From assembly GCA_963829955.1 (NCBI GenBank), contig CAWHKS010000023.1, forward strand, positions 1-64,000: a stretch of 64,000 nucleotides of DNA, read 5' to 3'. Shown here piece by piece: positions 1-8,184 of the stretch; the first letter of the stretch is position 1; each line of letters opens with the position of its first letter. Position numbers and translations under genes: made by a program. Below the pieces are notes generated by a model. That model was not told the origin of the DNA and searched no databases. It worked only from the letters and a program-made list of their open reading frames with translations. The DNA comes from DASTFY01 sp963829955 (GTDB taxonomy: Bacteria; Actinomycetota; Acidimicrobiia; Acidimicrobiales; Ilumatobacteraceae).

Positions 1-4
1 GGGC

Positions 5-397
5 TCAGCGCTTGGAGTACTGCGGCGCCTTGCGGGCCTTCTTGAGGCCGGCCTTCTTGCTCTCCTTCTCCCGCGGGTCACGGGTGAGGAGACCGGCCCG
101 CTTGAGGCCGGCCCGCATCTCGGGATCCAGGTCGCACAGCGCACGGGCAATGCCCAGGCGCAGGGCGCCGGCCTGGCCGCTGATGCCGCCACCGTCGAGG
201 GTGGCGTCGATGTCGTAGACCTCTTCGGTGCTCGTGACCCGCAGCGCCTCGGACGAGAGCATCCGGTGGGTGGCGACAGGGAAGTAGTCCTCGAAGGGAC
301 GGCGGTTCACGGTGATGGCGCCGGTGCCGGGACGCAGGCGCACGCGGGCGACGGCTTCCTTCCGGCGTCCGGTGGTCTGCGTGAGGGGCTTGGTCAC
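5..397 (-). CDS. rpsI: 30S ribosomal protein S9
   Basis: S9 lies in the head of the small ribosomal subunit and reaches the P-site tRNA with its C-terminal tail. The 130-residue product has the usual family length. The N-terminal GRRKEAVARVRL block, the central GGGISGQAGALRLGIARAL block and the basic tail ending Ser-Lys-Arg (the family's tRNA-contact end) are all visible. It follows rplM by 19 bases on the same strand, the standard L13-S9 pair, so it probably shares the rplM promoter. The frame is intact. The stop is at the window edge, so its terminator is not visible. Confidence 0.98.
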   Translation of the reverse strand: MTKPLTQTTGRRKEAVARVRLRPGTGAITVNRRPFEDYFPVATHRMLSSEALRVTSTEEVYDIDATLDGGGISGQAGALRLGIARALCDLDPEMRAGLKRAGLLTRDPREKESKKAGLKKARKAPQYSKR

Positions 398-416
398 GTT
401 CGATCCTCTCCAGCGC

Positions 417-890
417 TCAGCGCGCCGCGCGCTTCTGTCCGGCCCGGCGGGCGATGGCCTGAGGGAGCTCCCGCGGCACAGGACCCTGCGCGGAGTGCGG
501 GTGCTCGGGCCCGCCGTACACCTTGAGCTTCTTCAACATCTGCCGGCCGAGTGGGCCCTTCGGCAGCATCCCCCGCACCGAGCGCCGGATGGCCTCCTCG
601 GGCTTGCGGGCCAGCAGGTCGGCGTAGCTCTCCTGCTTGAGGCCGCCGGGGTAGCCGGAGTAGCGGTAGACGTACTCGCGCTCGGCCTTGCCGGCGGTGA
701 GCACGACCTTGCTGGCGTTGACGATGATGACGTGGTCCCCGGTGTCCAGGTGGGGAGCGAAGACCGGCTTGTGCTTGCCCCGCAGCAGGCGGGCGGTCTC
801 CGTGCACAGGCGACCGAGGACCAGGCCCTCGGCGTCGATGACGTGCCAGGACCGCGTGATCTCACTGGCTTTGGGCGAGTACGTGCGCAT
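417..890 (-). CDS. rplM: 50S ribosomal protein L13
   Basis: L13 is an early-assembly protein of the large subunit. I chose the start at 890 because the product then begins MRTYSPKASEITRSWHVIDA, the family N-terminus, and a GGAAG ribosome-binding site lies a few bases upstream. A longer in-frame reading to 959 adds about 23 residues with no L13 similarity and runs into the promoter. The chain is 157 residues, slightly longer than the usual 142-147 because of an Arg/Ala-rich C-terminal end (RRAGQKRAAR). The GDHVIIVNA and GGLK motifs are present. It is first gene of a two-gene unit with rpsI. Confidence 0.97.
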   Translation of the reverse strand: MRTYSPKASEITRSWHVIDAEGLVLGRLCTETARLLRGKHKPVFAPHLDTGDHVIIVNASKVVLTAGKAEREYVYRYSGYPGGLKQESYADLLARKPEEAIRRSVRGMLPKGPLGRQMLKKLKVYGGPEHPHSAQGPVPRELPQAIARRAGQKRAAR

Positions 891-917
891 CAGGACTTCC
901 TTCAGGGGAACCGAGTA

Positions 918-946
918 AGGATACGGGCCGATCTGGGCCGCAGCAA
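918..946 (-). promoter_or_regulatory. sigma-70-type promoter of rplM-rpsI
   Basis: Read on the minus strand: -35 TTGCTG (941-946), exactly 17 bases, -10 TATCCT (918-923). It lies 28 bases upstream of the rplM start and just downstream of a hairpin that could end truA transcription. The 17-base spacing matches the other ribosomal promoters proposed in this window. Confidence 0.5.
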
Positions 947-965
947 ACAGCGGCAGCAAACAGCA

Positions 966-984
966 GGGGCGACGATCTCGCCCC
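966..984 (-). terminator. hairpin between truA and rplM
   Basis: A perfect 7-bp inverted repeat (GGGGCGA / TCGCCCC) with a 5-base loop starts 9 bases after the truA stop. On the minus strand it is followed by the mildly T-rich CTGCTGTTTGCTG. The placement fits an end for the infA-truA unit before the rplM promoter. Without a true T-run it is only a candidate. Confidence 0.45.
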
Positions 985-992
985 GTGCACGA

Positions 993-1749
993 TCAGTAGC
1001 CGACCTCCCAGAGGCAAAGGCCGTCGGGGGGCGCGAGCTGGCCGGCGGTGGCCCGGTCCCGGGCCCGCAACGTGTCGAGGATCGAGCCCGCCGACCGCCG
1101 GCCCAGCCCCACCTCCACCAGCGTGCCGACGATCGACCGGACCATCTGGTGGCAGAAGGCGTTGGCCACGATCTCGAAGCGCAGCAGGCGGCCGGGCACG
1201 TCGCCCACGTCGTCCCAGCGGGCCGACATGACCCGCCGCACGAGCGTCGCCGGAGGCTCGCCCTCCGGCCGCTTGGGCCGGCGGCAGAACGAGGAGAAGT
1301 CGTGCTCCCCGACGAAGGGATCGCAGGCCAGGCGCATGAGCCGCAGGTCCAGCGGCCGGTCGACGTGCCAGGTCGTGCCGGCCAGGAACGGGTCGGGCAC
1401 GGGGTCGTTGAGCACCGTGTAGCGGTAGCACCGCCAGCGGGCCGAGAAGCGGGCGTCGAAGTCGGGCGCCGCCCACTCGGCCGAGCGCACCACCACCGCC
1501 GGTCCGCACAGCGCGTTGACGCTGCGGCGCAGCGCGTCCAGGTCCAGCGGGTCTTCGCTGCTGCTCGTCCGGCACGTCGAGGCTGACGACCTGTCCCCAG
1601 GCGTGCACGCCGGTGTCCGTGCGGCCGGCGGCGGTGAGCACCACAGGATGGCCGAGCACGGTGCCGATGGCCTCGGTGAGCGCGCCGGCGACCGTCGCCA
1701 CCCCGTCGTTCAGGGCGAACCCGTGGAAGCCCGAGCCGTCATAGGCCAC
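993..1749 (-). CDS. truA: tRNA pseudouridine(38-40) synthase TruA (frameshifted in this sequence)
   Basis: TruA isomerises uridines 38-40 in the tRNA anticodon arm. The N-terminal half starts near 1749 (AYDGSGFHGFA) and carries the catalytic-Asp motif AAGRTDTGVHAWGQVVSLDV. The rest reads in another frame from about 1555 to the stop at 993: NALCGPAVVVRSAEWAAPDF, RWRCYRYTV, HDFSSFC, and the C-terminal FCHQMVRSIVGTLVEVG. The two halves overlap at about 1550-1565, where one extra base would explain the break. The true start may lie about 20 bases upstream of 1749, since TruA usually begins several residues before VAYDG. Being last after rplQ is the usual actinobacterial order. I read the frameshift as a sequencing error. 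Confidence 0.9.
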
Positions 1750-1882
1750 GAGCAGCCGGAGCCTGCCGCTTCACTTCACCCGTGCGTCCGGCTTGCCCGG
1801 CGCACGGCGACGTCGCTTGACGCATTGCCGAGCGAAGCGAGTAAGAGCCAGCCGAAGCGCAGCGCAGGATGGCGACGAAGAC

Positions 1883-2251
1883 TCAGACCAGTTCGATGCG
1901 GGCCATGGGGGCGTTGTCGCCCTGGCGGGGTCCCAGCTTCAGGATGCGGGTGTAGCCGCCCGGCCGCTCGAGGTAGCGCGGCGCCACCTGGTCGACCAGC
2001 TTGGCCGTCATCTCCCGATCGCCCAGGAAGGACTGGAGCTGGCGGATGCGGTGCACCCGGAGCGGATCGTCGTCCTGGGCCTTCTTGGCCTTCGTGATGA
2101 GCTTCTCGGCCACGGGCCGCAGGGCCTTGGCCTTGGCCTCGGTGGTGACGATGGCCTCGGCGGCGAACAGGGACGCGGCGAGGTTGGCCATCATGAGGCG
2201 CTGGTGGGCGGCGTTGCCGCCGAAGCGACGTGAGCGACGGGGGGTGGGCAT
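1883..2251 (-). CDS. rplQ: 50S ribosomal protein L17
   Basis: L17 lies near the polypeptide exit tunnel. The 122-residue product has the family N-terminus MPTPRRSRRFGGNAAHQRLM and the usual C-terminal block ending in ARIELV. It starts 12 bases after rpoA, the universal rpoA-rplQ pair. The 133 bases between its stop and truA contain no recognisable gene. The frame is intact. Confidence 0.97.
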   Translation of the reverse strand: MPTPRRSRRFGGNAAHQRLMMANLAASLFAAEAIVTTEAKAKALRPVAEKLITKAKKAQDDDPLRVHRIRQLQSFLGDREMTAKLVDQVAPRYLERPGGYTRILKLGPRQGDNAPMARIELV

Positions 2252-2262
2252 CGGTGCGCTCC

Positions 2263-3196
2263 TCAGCCCCGCAGCGACAGGCCGCGCTCGTCGAGCTTGA
2301 CCTTGACCTCGTCGAGGCTCTTCTGCCCGAAGTTGGTGATGTTGAGCAGGTCGTCCTCGGTCTTGGTGAGCAGCTCGCCGATGGTGTTGATCTGGGCCCG
2401 CTTCAGGCAGTTGCGGGGGCGCTCGGACAGGTCGAGGTCCTCGATGGCCAGCTCCAGGTCCGGCGAGCCGGCGGCCACGGAGGCCACCTCGCCCAGCTCC
2501 AGGCCCTGGGGATCGTCGGACAGGTTGGCCACCAGGTCGACGAGCGAGCGCAGCGTGGCGCCGGCGGAGGCGAGCGCCTCCTTGGGCGTGATGGAGCCGT
2601 CGGTCTCGATGTCGAGCTGGAGCCGGTCGTAGTTGGTGGACTGCTCGACGCGGGTCGGCTCGACGGTGAAGGTCACGCGGCGGACGGGCGAGAAGATGGC
2701 GTCGATCGGGATGACGCCGATCGTGCGGTTCTGCGCCTCGCGGTCCGAGCTGAGGTAGCCCCGGCCCCGCTCCACGGTGAGGTCCACGGCGAGGCGGCCC
2801 TTGGCGTTGACGGTGGCGATGTGGGCGTCCCGGTTGAGGATCTCGATCTCCGGCGGGAGCTTGATGTCACCGGCGGCCACGTCGGCCGGCCCCCGGATGT
2901 CGAGGCGGATGACGACCGGCTCGTCCGAGGTCGGACGTGAGCACGATGTCCTTCAGGTTGAGGATGACGTCGGTGACGTCCTCGGCGACACCGGCGATGG
3001 TGTCGAACTCGTGGAGGGCGTCGTCGAAGCGCACCATCGTGATGGCGGCACCGGGGATCGACGACAGCAACGTCCGACGCAGGGAGTTGCCGATGGTGTA
3101 GCCGAAACCGGGCTCGAGCGGCCCGACGGTGAACTGCTGACGGTTGCCTTCGACCTCGCCGGCGGCTTCGACGGTGGGACGCTGGATGACGAGCAT
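2263..3196 (-). CDS. rpoA: RNA polymerase alpha subunit (one frameshift)
   Basis: The alpha subunit dimerises to nucleate RNA polymerase assembly, and its C-terminal domain contacts promoter DNA and activators. The first part (3196 to about 2930) carries the family motifs GFGYTIGNSLRRTLLSS and GAAITMVRFD. The second part (about 2925 to 2263) carries the rest of the N-terminal domain (LPPEIEILNRDAHIATVN) and a full C-terminal domain (NCLKRAQINTIGELL, NFGQKSLDEVK). The two parts are in different frames and join near 2925; together they make the usual length of about 310 residues. The gene is essential and single-copy, so a one-base error in the sequence is much likelier than a broken gene. Confidence 0.95.
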
Positions 3197-3244
3197 GCGG
3201 GAAGTCCTCGCGTTTGGCTTCTTGGGCGTGTGGTGGGTGGGGCG

Positions 3245-3862
3245 TTACTTCGAGTACAGCTCGACGATGAGCTGCTCGCGGACGGGAACATCGATGTGCG
3301 CCCGCTGGGGGACGTCGCGAACGGTGACCTTGCTGCCGCCGTCGCTCACCTCCAGCCAGCCGACCACGGACCGGTCGAGCACGTCGAGGTTGTGGCGGAT
3401 CACGATCATCTCCATCGCCTTCTTGCCGAGCGAGACGACCTGGCCGGGCCGGACGCGGTAGCTGGGGATGTTGACCCGCTTGCCGTCGACGTTGATGAGG
3501 CCGTGGTTGACGAACTGCCGGGCCTGGGGACGGGTGGCCGCCCAACCGGCGCGGTAGACGACGTTGTCGAGGCGCAGCTCGAGCAGGCGGAGCAGGTTCT
3601 CGCCGGTGACACCGGGGAGGCGGGTGGCCTCCTCGTAGGCCCGGCGGAACTGGCGCTCGAGGACGCCGTAGATGTACTTGGCCTTCTGCTTCTCCTGCAG
3701 CTGCACCAGGTACTCGCTGCCGCTGGTGCGGCGGCGGGTGCGGCCGTGCGCGCCGGGCGGGTACGGGCGGCGCTCCAGCGCCTTGCGACCCTTGTCGTTC
3801 TCGAAGATGTTGGTGCCGAGGCGGCGCGTGAGCTTGACCTTCGGACCGGTGTAGCGGGCCAT
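3245..3862 (-). CDS. rpsD: 30S ribosomal protein S4
   Basis: S4 is a primary binder of 16S rRNA and initiates 30S assembly. The 205-residue product matches the family length. The N-terminal zinc-cysteine cluster found in some S4 proteins is absent, so this is the cysteine-free form. The S4 RNA-binding domain is clear (LRLDNVVYRAGWAATRPQAR, NVDGKRVNIPS). It follows rpsK with one base between stop and start. In many bacteria S4 is the autogenous repressor of this operon; no specific operator was found here. Confidence 0.98.
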   Translation of the reverse strand: MARYTGPKVKLTRRLGTNIFENDKGRKALERRPYPPGAHGRTRRRTSGSEYLVQLQEKQKAKYIYGVLERQFRRAYEEATRLPGVTGENLLRLLELRLDNVVYRAGWAATRPQARQFVNHGLINVDGKRVNIPSYRVRPGQVVSLGKKAMEMIVIRHNLDVLDRSVVGWLEVSDGGSKVTVRDVPQRAHIDVPVREQLIVELYSK

Positions 3863-3863
3863 G

Positions 3864-4262
3864 TCAGACCCTCCGCCGCTTGGGCGGGCGGCACCCGTTG
3901 TGGGGCACCGGGGTCACGTCCTTGATGGCGGTGACCTCGAGGCCGGTGTTCTGCAGCGAGCGCATGGCCGTGTCGCGACCCGAGCCGGGGCCCTTCATGT
4001 GGACCTCGACGCGGCGCACACCGTGCTCCATGGCGGCCTTGGCCACCTTCTCGGCCGCCAGCTGGGCGGCGAAAGGCGTGGACTTGCGGGAGCCCTTGAA
4101 GCCGACGTTGCCGGCCGACGCCCAGGCGATGGTGTTGCCCTCGGTGTCGGTGATGTTGACGATCGTGTTGTTGAACGAGCTCTTGATGTGGGCGATCCCG
4201 AAGGCGACGTTCTTGCGCTCGCGCTTGCGGGGCCGGCGTCCACCGGGCTTGGGCTTGGCCAT
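3864..4262 (-). CDS. rpsK: 30S ribosomal protein S11
   Basis: S11 lines the mRNA path on the 30S platform. The 132-residue product has a basic N-terminus (KPKPGGRRPRKRERKNV) and the conserved blocks FNNTIVNITD, GFKGSRKSTPFAAQ, VKGPGSGRDTAMRSL-like and the C-terminal PVPHNGCRPPKRRRV end. It lies three bases after rpsM. The frame is intact. Confidence 0.98.
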   Translation of the reverse strand: MAKPKPGGRRPRKRERKNVAFGIAHIKSSFNNTIVNITDTEGNTIAWASAGNVGFKGSRKSTPFAAQLAAEKVAKAAMEHGVRRVEVHMKGPGSGRDTAMRSLQNTGLEVTAIKDVTPVPHNGCRPPKRRRV

Positions 4263-4265
4263 CGA

Positions 4266-4646
<381 letters not shown>

Positions 4647-4680
4647 GCCGTTACCTACCTCCGGTCCCTTCCTCGAACTC

Positions 4681-4794
4681 TCAACCCTGCCGCTGCTTGT
4701 GGCGCGGGTTCTCGCAGATGACCATGACCCGACCATGACGGCGGATCACCTTGCACTTCTCGCACATCTTCTTGACGCTGGGACGAACCTTCAT
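4681..4794 (-). CDS. rpmJ: 50S ribosomal protein L36
   Basis: This 37-residue gene lies between infA and rpsM, its universal position. The product begins MKVRPSVKKMCEKCKVIRR and carries the zinc-binding pattern Cys-x2-Cys ... Cys ... His (CEKC, then IC and RH), so it is the zinc-ribbon form. It ends NPRHKQRQG. There is a 15-base gap to infA and a 34-base gap to rpsM. Confidence 0.96.
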   Translation of the reverse strand: MKVRPSVKKMCEKCKVIRRHGRVMVICENPRHKQRQG

Positions 4795-4809
4795 CGGACT
4801 TCCTGGGCC

Positions 4810-5034
4810 TCACTTGTAGCGATACGTGATGCGACCCCGGTTGAGGTCATATGGCGTCAACTCGACTTGGACCTTGTCACCAGGAAGGATCCGGATGTAA
4901 TGCATGCGCATCTTCCCGGAGATGTGGGCCAGAACTTTGTGGCCGTTCTCGAGCTCCACCCTGAACATCGCGTTTGGGAGGGGCTCGACGACCGTGCCCT
5001 CGAGCACGATCGCATCTTCCTTGGGCTTCGGCAG
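4810..5034 (-). CDS. infA: translation initiation factor IF-1, apparently with a CTG start
   Basis: IF-1 occupies the ribosomal A site during initiation. The core PKPKEDAIVLEGTVVEPLPN ... LENGHKVLAHISGKMRMHYIRILPGDKV ... LTPYDLNRGRITYRYK matches the roughly 73-residue family over its whole length. No ATG, GTG or TTG lies at the expected position. The codon just before PKPKED is CTG (5032-5034), and a perfect AAGGAG ribosome-binding site sits 6 bases upstream of it. The only in-frame alternative is a GTG at 5067, which adds 11 unfamiliar residues and has a poor ribosome-binding site. I therefore place the start at the CTG. A one-base consensus error turning ATG into CTG cannot be excluded. Confidence 0.9.
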   Translation of the reverse strand: MPKPKEDAIVLEGTVVEPLPNAMFRVELENGHKVLAHISGKMRMHYIRILPGDKVQVELTPYDLNRGRITYRYK

Positions 5035-5126
5035 AGCTGACTCCTTGTACGCGTCACATAGGCCCACGCCAACCCACCACGCCGGTGCTGGTCAGAGGCA
5101 GGAGGGACGAACTGGGCCGAGGGGCA

Positions 5127-5155
5127 ATGCTACCGCCGAGGCGGGGGAGTGCCAA
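5127..5155 (-). promoter_or_regulatory. sigma-70-type promoter of the infA-rpoA-truA unit
   Basis: Read on the minus strand: -35 TTGGCA (5150-5155), 17-base spacer, -10 TAGCAT (5127-5132), about 95 bases upstream of infA. The -10 hexamer and the spacing are identical to those proposed for rplC (18096-18124), and the rpsL promoter is similar, so the match is unlikely to be chance. Confidence 0.6.
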
Positions 5156-5167
5156 GTCCCGCTCCGT

Positions 5168-5199
5168 GGTCGGGTTCGACCCGCCCGAACGGGCCGACC
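5168..5199. repeat. inverted repeat upstream of the infA promoter
   Basis: GGTCGG+GTTCG (5168-5178) pairs with CGAAC+CCGACC (5186-5190 and 5194-5199), with a 7-base loop and a 3-base bulge. It lies 12 bases upstream of the infA -35 box, in the divergent gap before the small plus-strand gene at 5291. It could be an operator or a structured end. No tRNA can be folded from it. Confidence 0.4.
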
Positions 5200-5290
5200 A
5201 ATCCGCTGAGCCACCGGTCACGTATCCCCTGCAGAGCTCGACCGCTCTGAGTGGGCAGAGAGTTCAGGAAGCAGTCAGGACGCAGCAGCC

Positions 5291-5497
5291 ATGACAGTAG
5301 CCCGGAAGGAGGACTCGCCATGTATCCCGACCATGTGGTGCAACACCCTCACCGGCGAGCGCCTCGACCGTGACCAGCTCCAGATCTGCAAGGAGCAGGC
5401 CCACCGGCTGTACGAGGCGAACCGCCACATCTTCGAGGACGAACTGGACGCGCTGGCCGCCCTCGGGGTGATGCCGCCGATGTCCACCGCGGCGTAG
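5291..5497 (+). CDS. small protein of unknown function (68 residues)
   Basis: I do not recognise this family. The product has a cysteine-containing N-terminal part (PCIPTMWCNTLTGERLDR) followed by an amphipathic, Glu/Ala-rich helical stretch (QICKEQAHRLYEANRHIFED) and the end ALGVMPPMSTAA. There is no signal peptide or membrane segment. A second ATG at 5320 in another frame has a GGAGGA ribosome-binding site in front of it but reaches a stop after 17 codons. Translation might start there if the sequence carries an indel. The gene is divergent from infA and lies 55 bases upstream of the peroxidase gene. Codon use looks like a real gene; function is unknown. Confidence 0.5.
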   Translation: MTVARKEDSPCIPTMWCNTLTGERLDRDQLQICKEQAHRLYEANRHIFEDELDALAALGVMPPMSTAA

Positions 5498-5552
5498 GAC
5501 CGCCCGGCCGCCGTTTCGCCGACGCGGGCCGCGGTCGGCCATGATGCGCCGC

Positions 5553-6041
5553 ATGACGATCTCCGAGCACCCGATCAACACGCTGCAGGGCGAGCCGACC
5601 AGCCTCGCCGACTTCCACGGCAAGGCCCTGCTCCTGGTGAACGTGGCCTCGAAGTGCGGGCTGACCCCGCAGTACACGGGCCTCGAGCAGCTCCAGTCGA
5701 CCTACGAGGACCGGGGCTTCTCGGTGGTCGGGTTCCCGTGCAACCAGTTCGGCGGCCAGGAGCCGGGCACGGCCGAGGAGATCGAGACCTTCTGCTCGGT
5801 CACCTACGGCGTGACGTTCCCGCTCATGGAGAAGATCGACGTCAACGGCGACGACCGCCACCCGATCTACACCGAGCTCACCGAGGTGGCCGACGGCGAG
5901 GGTCACACGGGCGACATCCGCTGGAACTTCGAGAAGTTCCTCGTCTCACCCGAGGGCGAGGTCGTGGCCCGCTTCTCCCCCATGGTCACCCCCGAGGACC
6001 CCGCCCTCGTCGGCGCCATCGAGTCCCAGCTCCCCGCCTGA
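5553..6041 (+). CDS. glutathione peroxidase family protein (Cys type)
   Basis: This thiol peroxidase reduces hydrogen peroxide or lipid hydroperoxides. Cys-type bacterial members usually draw electrons from thioredoxin rather than glutathione. The product of about 162 residues carries the peroxidatic cysteine in NVASKCGLTPQY, the conserved GFPCNQFGGQEPG block containing the catalytic Gln, and the WNFEKFLV motif with Trp and Asn. The start at 5553 (MTISEHPINTLQG) fits the family better than the ATG at 5541. No classical ribosome-binding site is visible. It is convergent with adk, 22 bases away, and probably a single-gene unit. The Cys-type assignment is direct; the electron donor is inference. 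Confidence 0.9.
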   Translation: MTISEHPINTLQGEPTSLADFHGKALLLVNVASKCGLTPQYTGLEQLQSTYEDRGFSVVGFPCNQFGGQEPGTAEEIETFCSVTYGVTFPLMEKIDVNGDDRHPIYTELTEVADGEGHTGDIRWNFEKFLVSPEGEVVARFSPMVTPEDPALVGAIESQLPA

Positions 6042-6053
6042 CCGGCGAGAGCT

Positions 6054-6073
6054 CGGCGGCGGGTCAGCCGCCG
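6054..6073. terminator. hairpin between the convergent peroxidase and adk genes
   Basis: CGGCGGC (6054-6060) pairs with GCCGCCG (6067-6073) around a 6-base loop, overlapping the adk stop codon and 13 bases beyond the peroxidase stop. It could work in both directions. There is no T-run, so it is a weak candidate. Confidence 0.3.
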
Positions 6074-6753
6074 ACGATGGGGCCGGCGCCGGGGCCGCGG
6101 CGGCGGCCCTCGATGGCGGAGATGAGGCGGATGAGGACCTCGTCCGGCGTTCCCACGCCGCTCACCGTGACGAGCAGCCCCCGCGATTCGTAGAAGTCGA
6201 TGAGCGGGTGGGTCTGGGTCTCGTAGTCGTCCAGGCGGCGGTTGATCGCCTCCTCGGTGTCGTCCTCACGATGGATGATGTCGCCGCCGCAGACATCGCA
6301 CAGCCACGGCCGCCGCTCGTAGCCGGTGGACGTGTAGTTGGTGCCGCAGTCCCGGCACACCCGACGGCCCGAGAGGCGCTGCAGCACCATCTCCCGGGGC
6401 ACGTCGAGGTCGATGGCCAGGTCGAGCGCGTTGTCGACGGTGATCTTCTCCATGGCCTCGGCCTGGGCCACCGTCCGAGGGAAGCCGTCGAGCAGGTAGC
6501 CACGCGTGCGGGCGTCGGCGCCGCGCAAGCGCTCGTCGACGATGCCGATCATGACGTCGTCGGGCACCAGCCCGCCCGCCTTCATGATGCTGTCGGCGCG
6601 CCGGCCGAGCTCGGTGCCCTCCTTCACGGCGGCGCGCAACATGTCCCCGGTGGAGATGTGGGGAACGACGTAGTGACGGGACAGGCGGACGCACTGCGTC
6701 CCCTTCCCGGCACCCTGGCGGCCCGCCACCACCATCCGCACGCCGGGGATCAC
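6064..6753 (-). CDS. adk: adenylate kinase (zinc-lid type)
   Basis: Adenylate kinase interconverts AMP + ATP and 2 ADP in the cytosol. The P-loop is GRQGAGKGTQ, with Arg where Pro is usual (GPPGAGKGTQ). ISTGDMLRAAV and LDGFPRTVAQAEAM are the AMP-binding segments. The lid carries two cysteine pairs, CRDCGTNY and CDVCGGDI, so it is the long zinc-binding form. RLDDYETQTHPLIDFYESRG is the family C-terminal block. At 229 residues it is a little long because of a Gly/Arg-rich C-terminal tail. It follows secY, as in most bacteria. The usual next gene, methionine aminopeptidase, is not here. Confidence 0.97.
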   Translation of the reverse strand: MIPGVRMVVAGRQGAGKGTQCVRLSRHYVVPHISTGDMLRAAVKEGTELGRRADSIMKAGGLVPDDVMIGIVDERLRGADARTRGYLLDGFPRTVAQAEAMEKITVDNALDLAIDLDVPREMVLQRLSGRRVCRDCGTNYTSTGYERRPWLCDVCGGDIIHREDDTEEAINRRLDDYETQTHPLIDFYESRGLLVTVSGVGTPDEVLIRLISAIEGRRRGPGAGPIVGG

Positions 6754-6814
6754 CGGTGGTCCGCCCGGCGGCGCCCGTCGTGGCGCAGCAGCGCCTGCCG
6801 ACGGCCGGCCCGCG

Positions 6815-8137
6815 TCACTTCAGGAAGCCCTCGTAGTTGCGCAACATGAGCTGGCTGTCGATCTGCTTCATCGTCTCGAGGGCCACACCGACGGCGATCA
6901 GCACGGACGTGCCGCCGAAGGGGAAGCTCTGCACGTTGCCGAGCGCCAGCACCACGGACGGCAGCAGGGCGATGACGGCGAGGAAGATGGCGCCCGGGAG
7001 CGTCAGCCGGTTGAGGGTCTTCGACAGGTAGCGCTCGGTCTGCGGGCCGGGCCGGATGCCGGGGATGAACCCGCCCTGCTTGCGCAGCTGGTCGGCCTGC
7101 TTGGCGGGGTCGAAGGCGATGGCGTTGTAGAAGTAGGCGAAGCCCACGATCATGGCGCCGTAGATCAGCAGGTGGACCGGATTGGTCTGGTTGACGACCC
7201 ACTTGTCGATGAACTCGGTGAGCGACTGGCGCCAGCCCGAGGTCGAGTCGCCGAGCAGGTTGGTGATGAGCACCGGCAGCAGCAGCAGCGAGCTGGCGAA
7301 GATGATCGGGATGACGCCCGACTGGTTGACCTTCAGCGGGATGTAGGTGCTCTGGCCGCCGTACATGCGCCGGCCGACCACCCGCTTGGCGAACTGGACG
7401 GGGATGCGGCGCTGGCCGAGCTCGACGTAGATGATGGCCACCAGCACCAGCAGGCTGACCGCCACCAGGAACAGGAAGAAGATGATCTCCTTCTGCTCCA
7501 GGACGGCGTAGTAGGCGTAGGGGAGCTGGCTGACCACCGAGCAGAAGATCAGGATCGACATGCCGTTGCCGATGCCCCGCTGGGTGATGAGCTCGCCCAT
7601 CCACATGAGGATGGCGGTGCCCCCCACCAGAGTCATGATGATCATCAGGTAGCGCCAGTTGGACGTGCCGTCCGGCAGGAGCTGCACGTTCGGGCCGTTC
7701 TGGCCCAGCAGCGAGCCGCCGTAGCCACGGCCGAAGATGAACGTGAGGCCGGTGGCCTGGAGCGTGGCGATGGCCAGGGCCAGGTAGCGCGTCCACTGCG
7801 TGATCTTGCGCTGGCCGACCGCGCCCTGCTCCTGCCACTCCTGCAGCTTGGGGATGGCGACGCCGAGCACCTGCATGATGATCGACGCGGTGATGTACGG
7901 CATGATCCCGAGCGCGAACACGGCGAACGAGCTCAGCGCGCCGCCCGAGAACAGGTTGAGGAACCCGATGGCGCCCTGGGTCTCGGCCTGCTCCTGGAGC
8001 TGGGCCACCTGACCGAGGTCGATCCCGGGCACGGGGAGGTTGGCCCCCAGGCGGTACAGGGCGACCATCCCGAGGGTGAACAGCACCTTGTTCCGCAGGT
8101 CCGGGATCTTCAGGACGTTCTTCAGGTTGGCGAACAC
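6815..8137 (-). CDS. secY: protein translocase subunit SecY
   Basis: SecY forms the protein-conducting channel of the Sec translocon in the cytoplasmic membrane. The 440-residue protein starts MFANLKNVLKIPDLRNKVLF and shows the expected series of about ten hydrophobic segments. The plug region GGALSSFAVFALGIMPYITA, the IMWMGELITQRGIGNGMSIL block and the C-terminal QLMLRNYEGFLK end are present. It follows rplO by 47 bases at the end of the spc genes, before adk. The frame is intact over 1.3 kb. Confidence 0.98.
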   Translation of the reverse strand: MFANLKNVLKIPDLRNKVLFTLGMVALYRLGANLPVPGIDLGQVAQLQEQAETQGAIGFLNLFSGGALSSFAVFALGIMPYITASIIMQVLGVAIPKLQEWQEQGAVGQRKITQWTRYLALAIATLQATGLTFIFGRGYGGSLLGQNGPNVQLLPDGTSNWRYLMIIMTLVGGTAILMWMGELITQRGIGNGMSILIFCSVVSQLPYAYYAVLEQKEIIFFLFLVAVSLLVLVAIIYVELGQRRIPVQFAKRVVGRRMYGGQSTYIPLKVNQSGVIPIIFASSLLLLPVLITNLLGDSTSGWRQSLTEFIDKWVVNQTNPVHLLIYGAMIVGFAYFYNAIAFDPAKQADQLRKQGGFIPGIRPGPQTERYLSKTLNRLTLPGAIFLAVIALLPSVVLALGNVQSFPFGGTSVLIAVGVALETMKQIDSQLMLRNYEGFLK

Positions 8138-8184
8138 GCCATGGCTCCTCGGGACAGCCGGGTCCGGGACGGGACAGCAGGGGC

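Noticed and set aside
5160..5240. Possible tRNA in the infA upstream region (GGGTTCGACCC resembles a T-arm)
   Set aside because: No acceptor, D-arm and anticodon arm can be placed at correct distances on either strand. The sequence is better explained as a simple inverted repeat.
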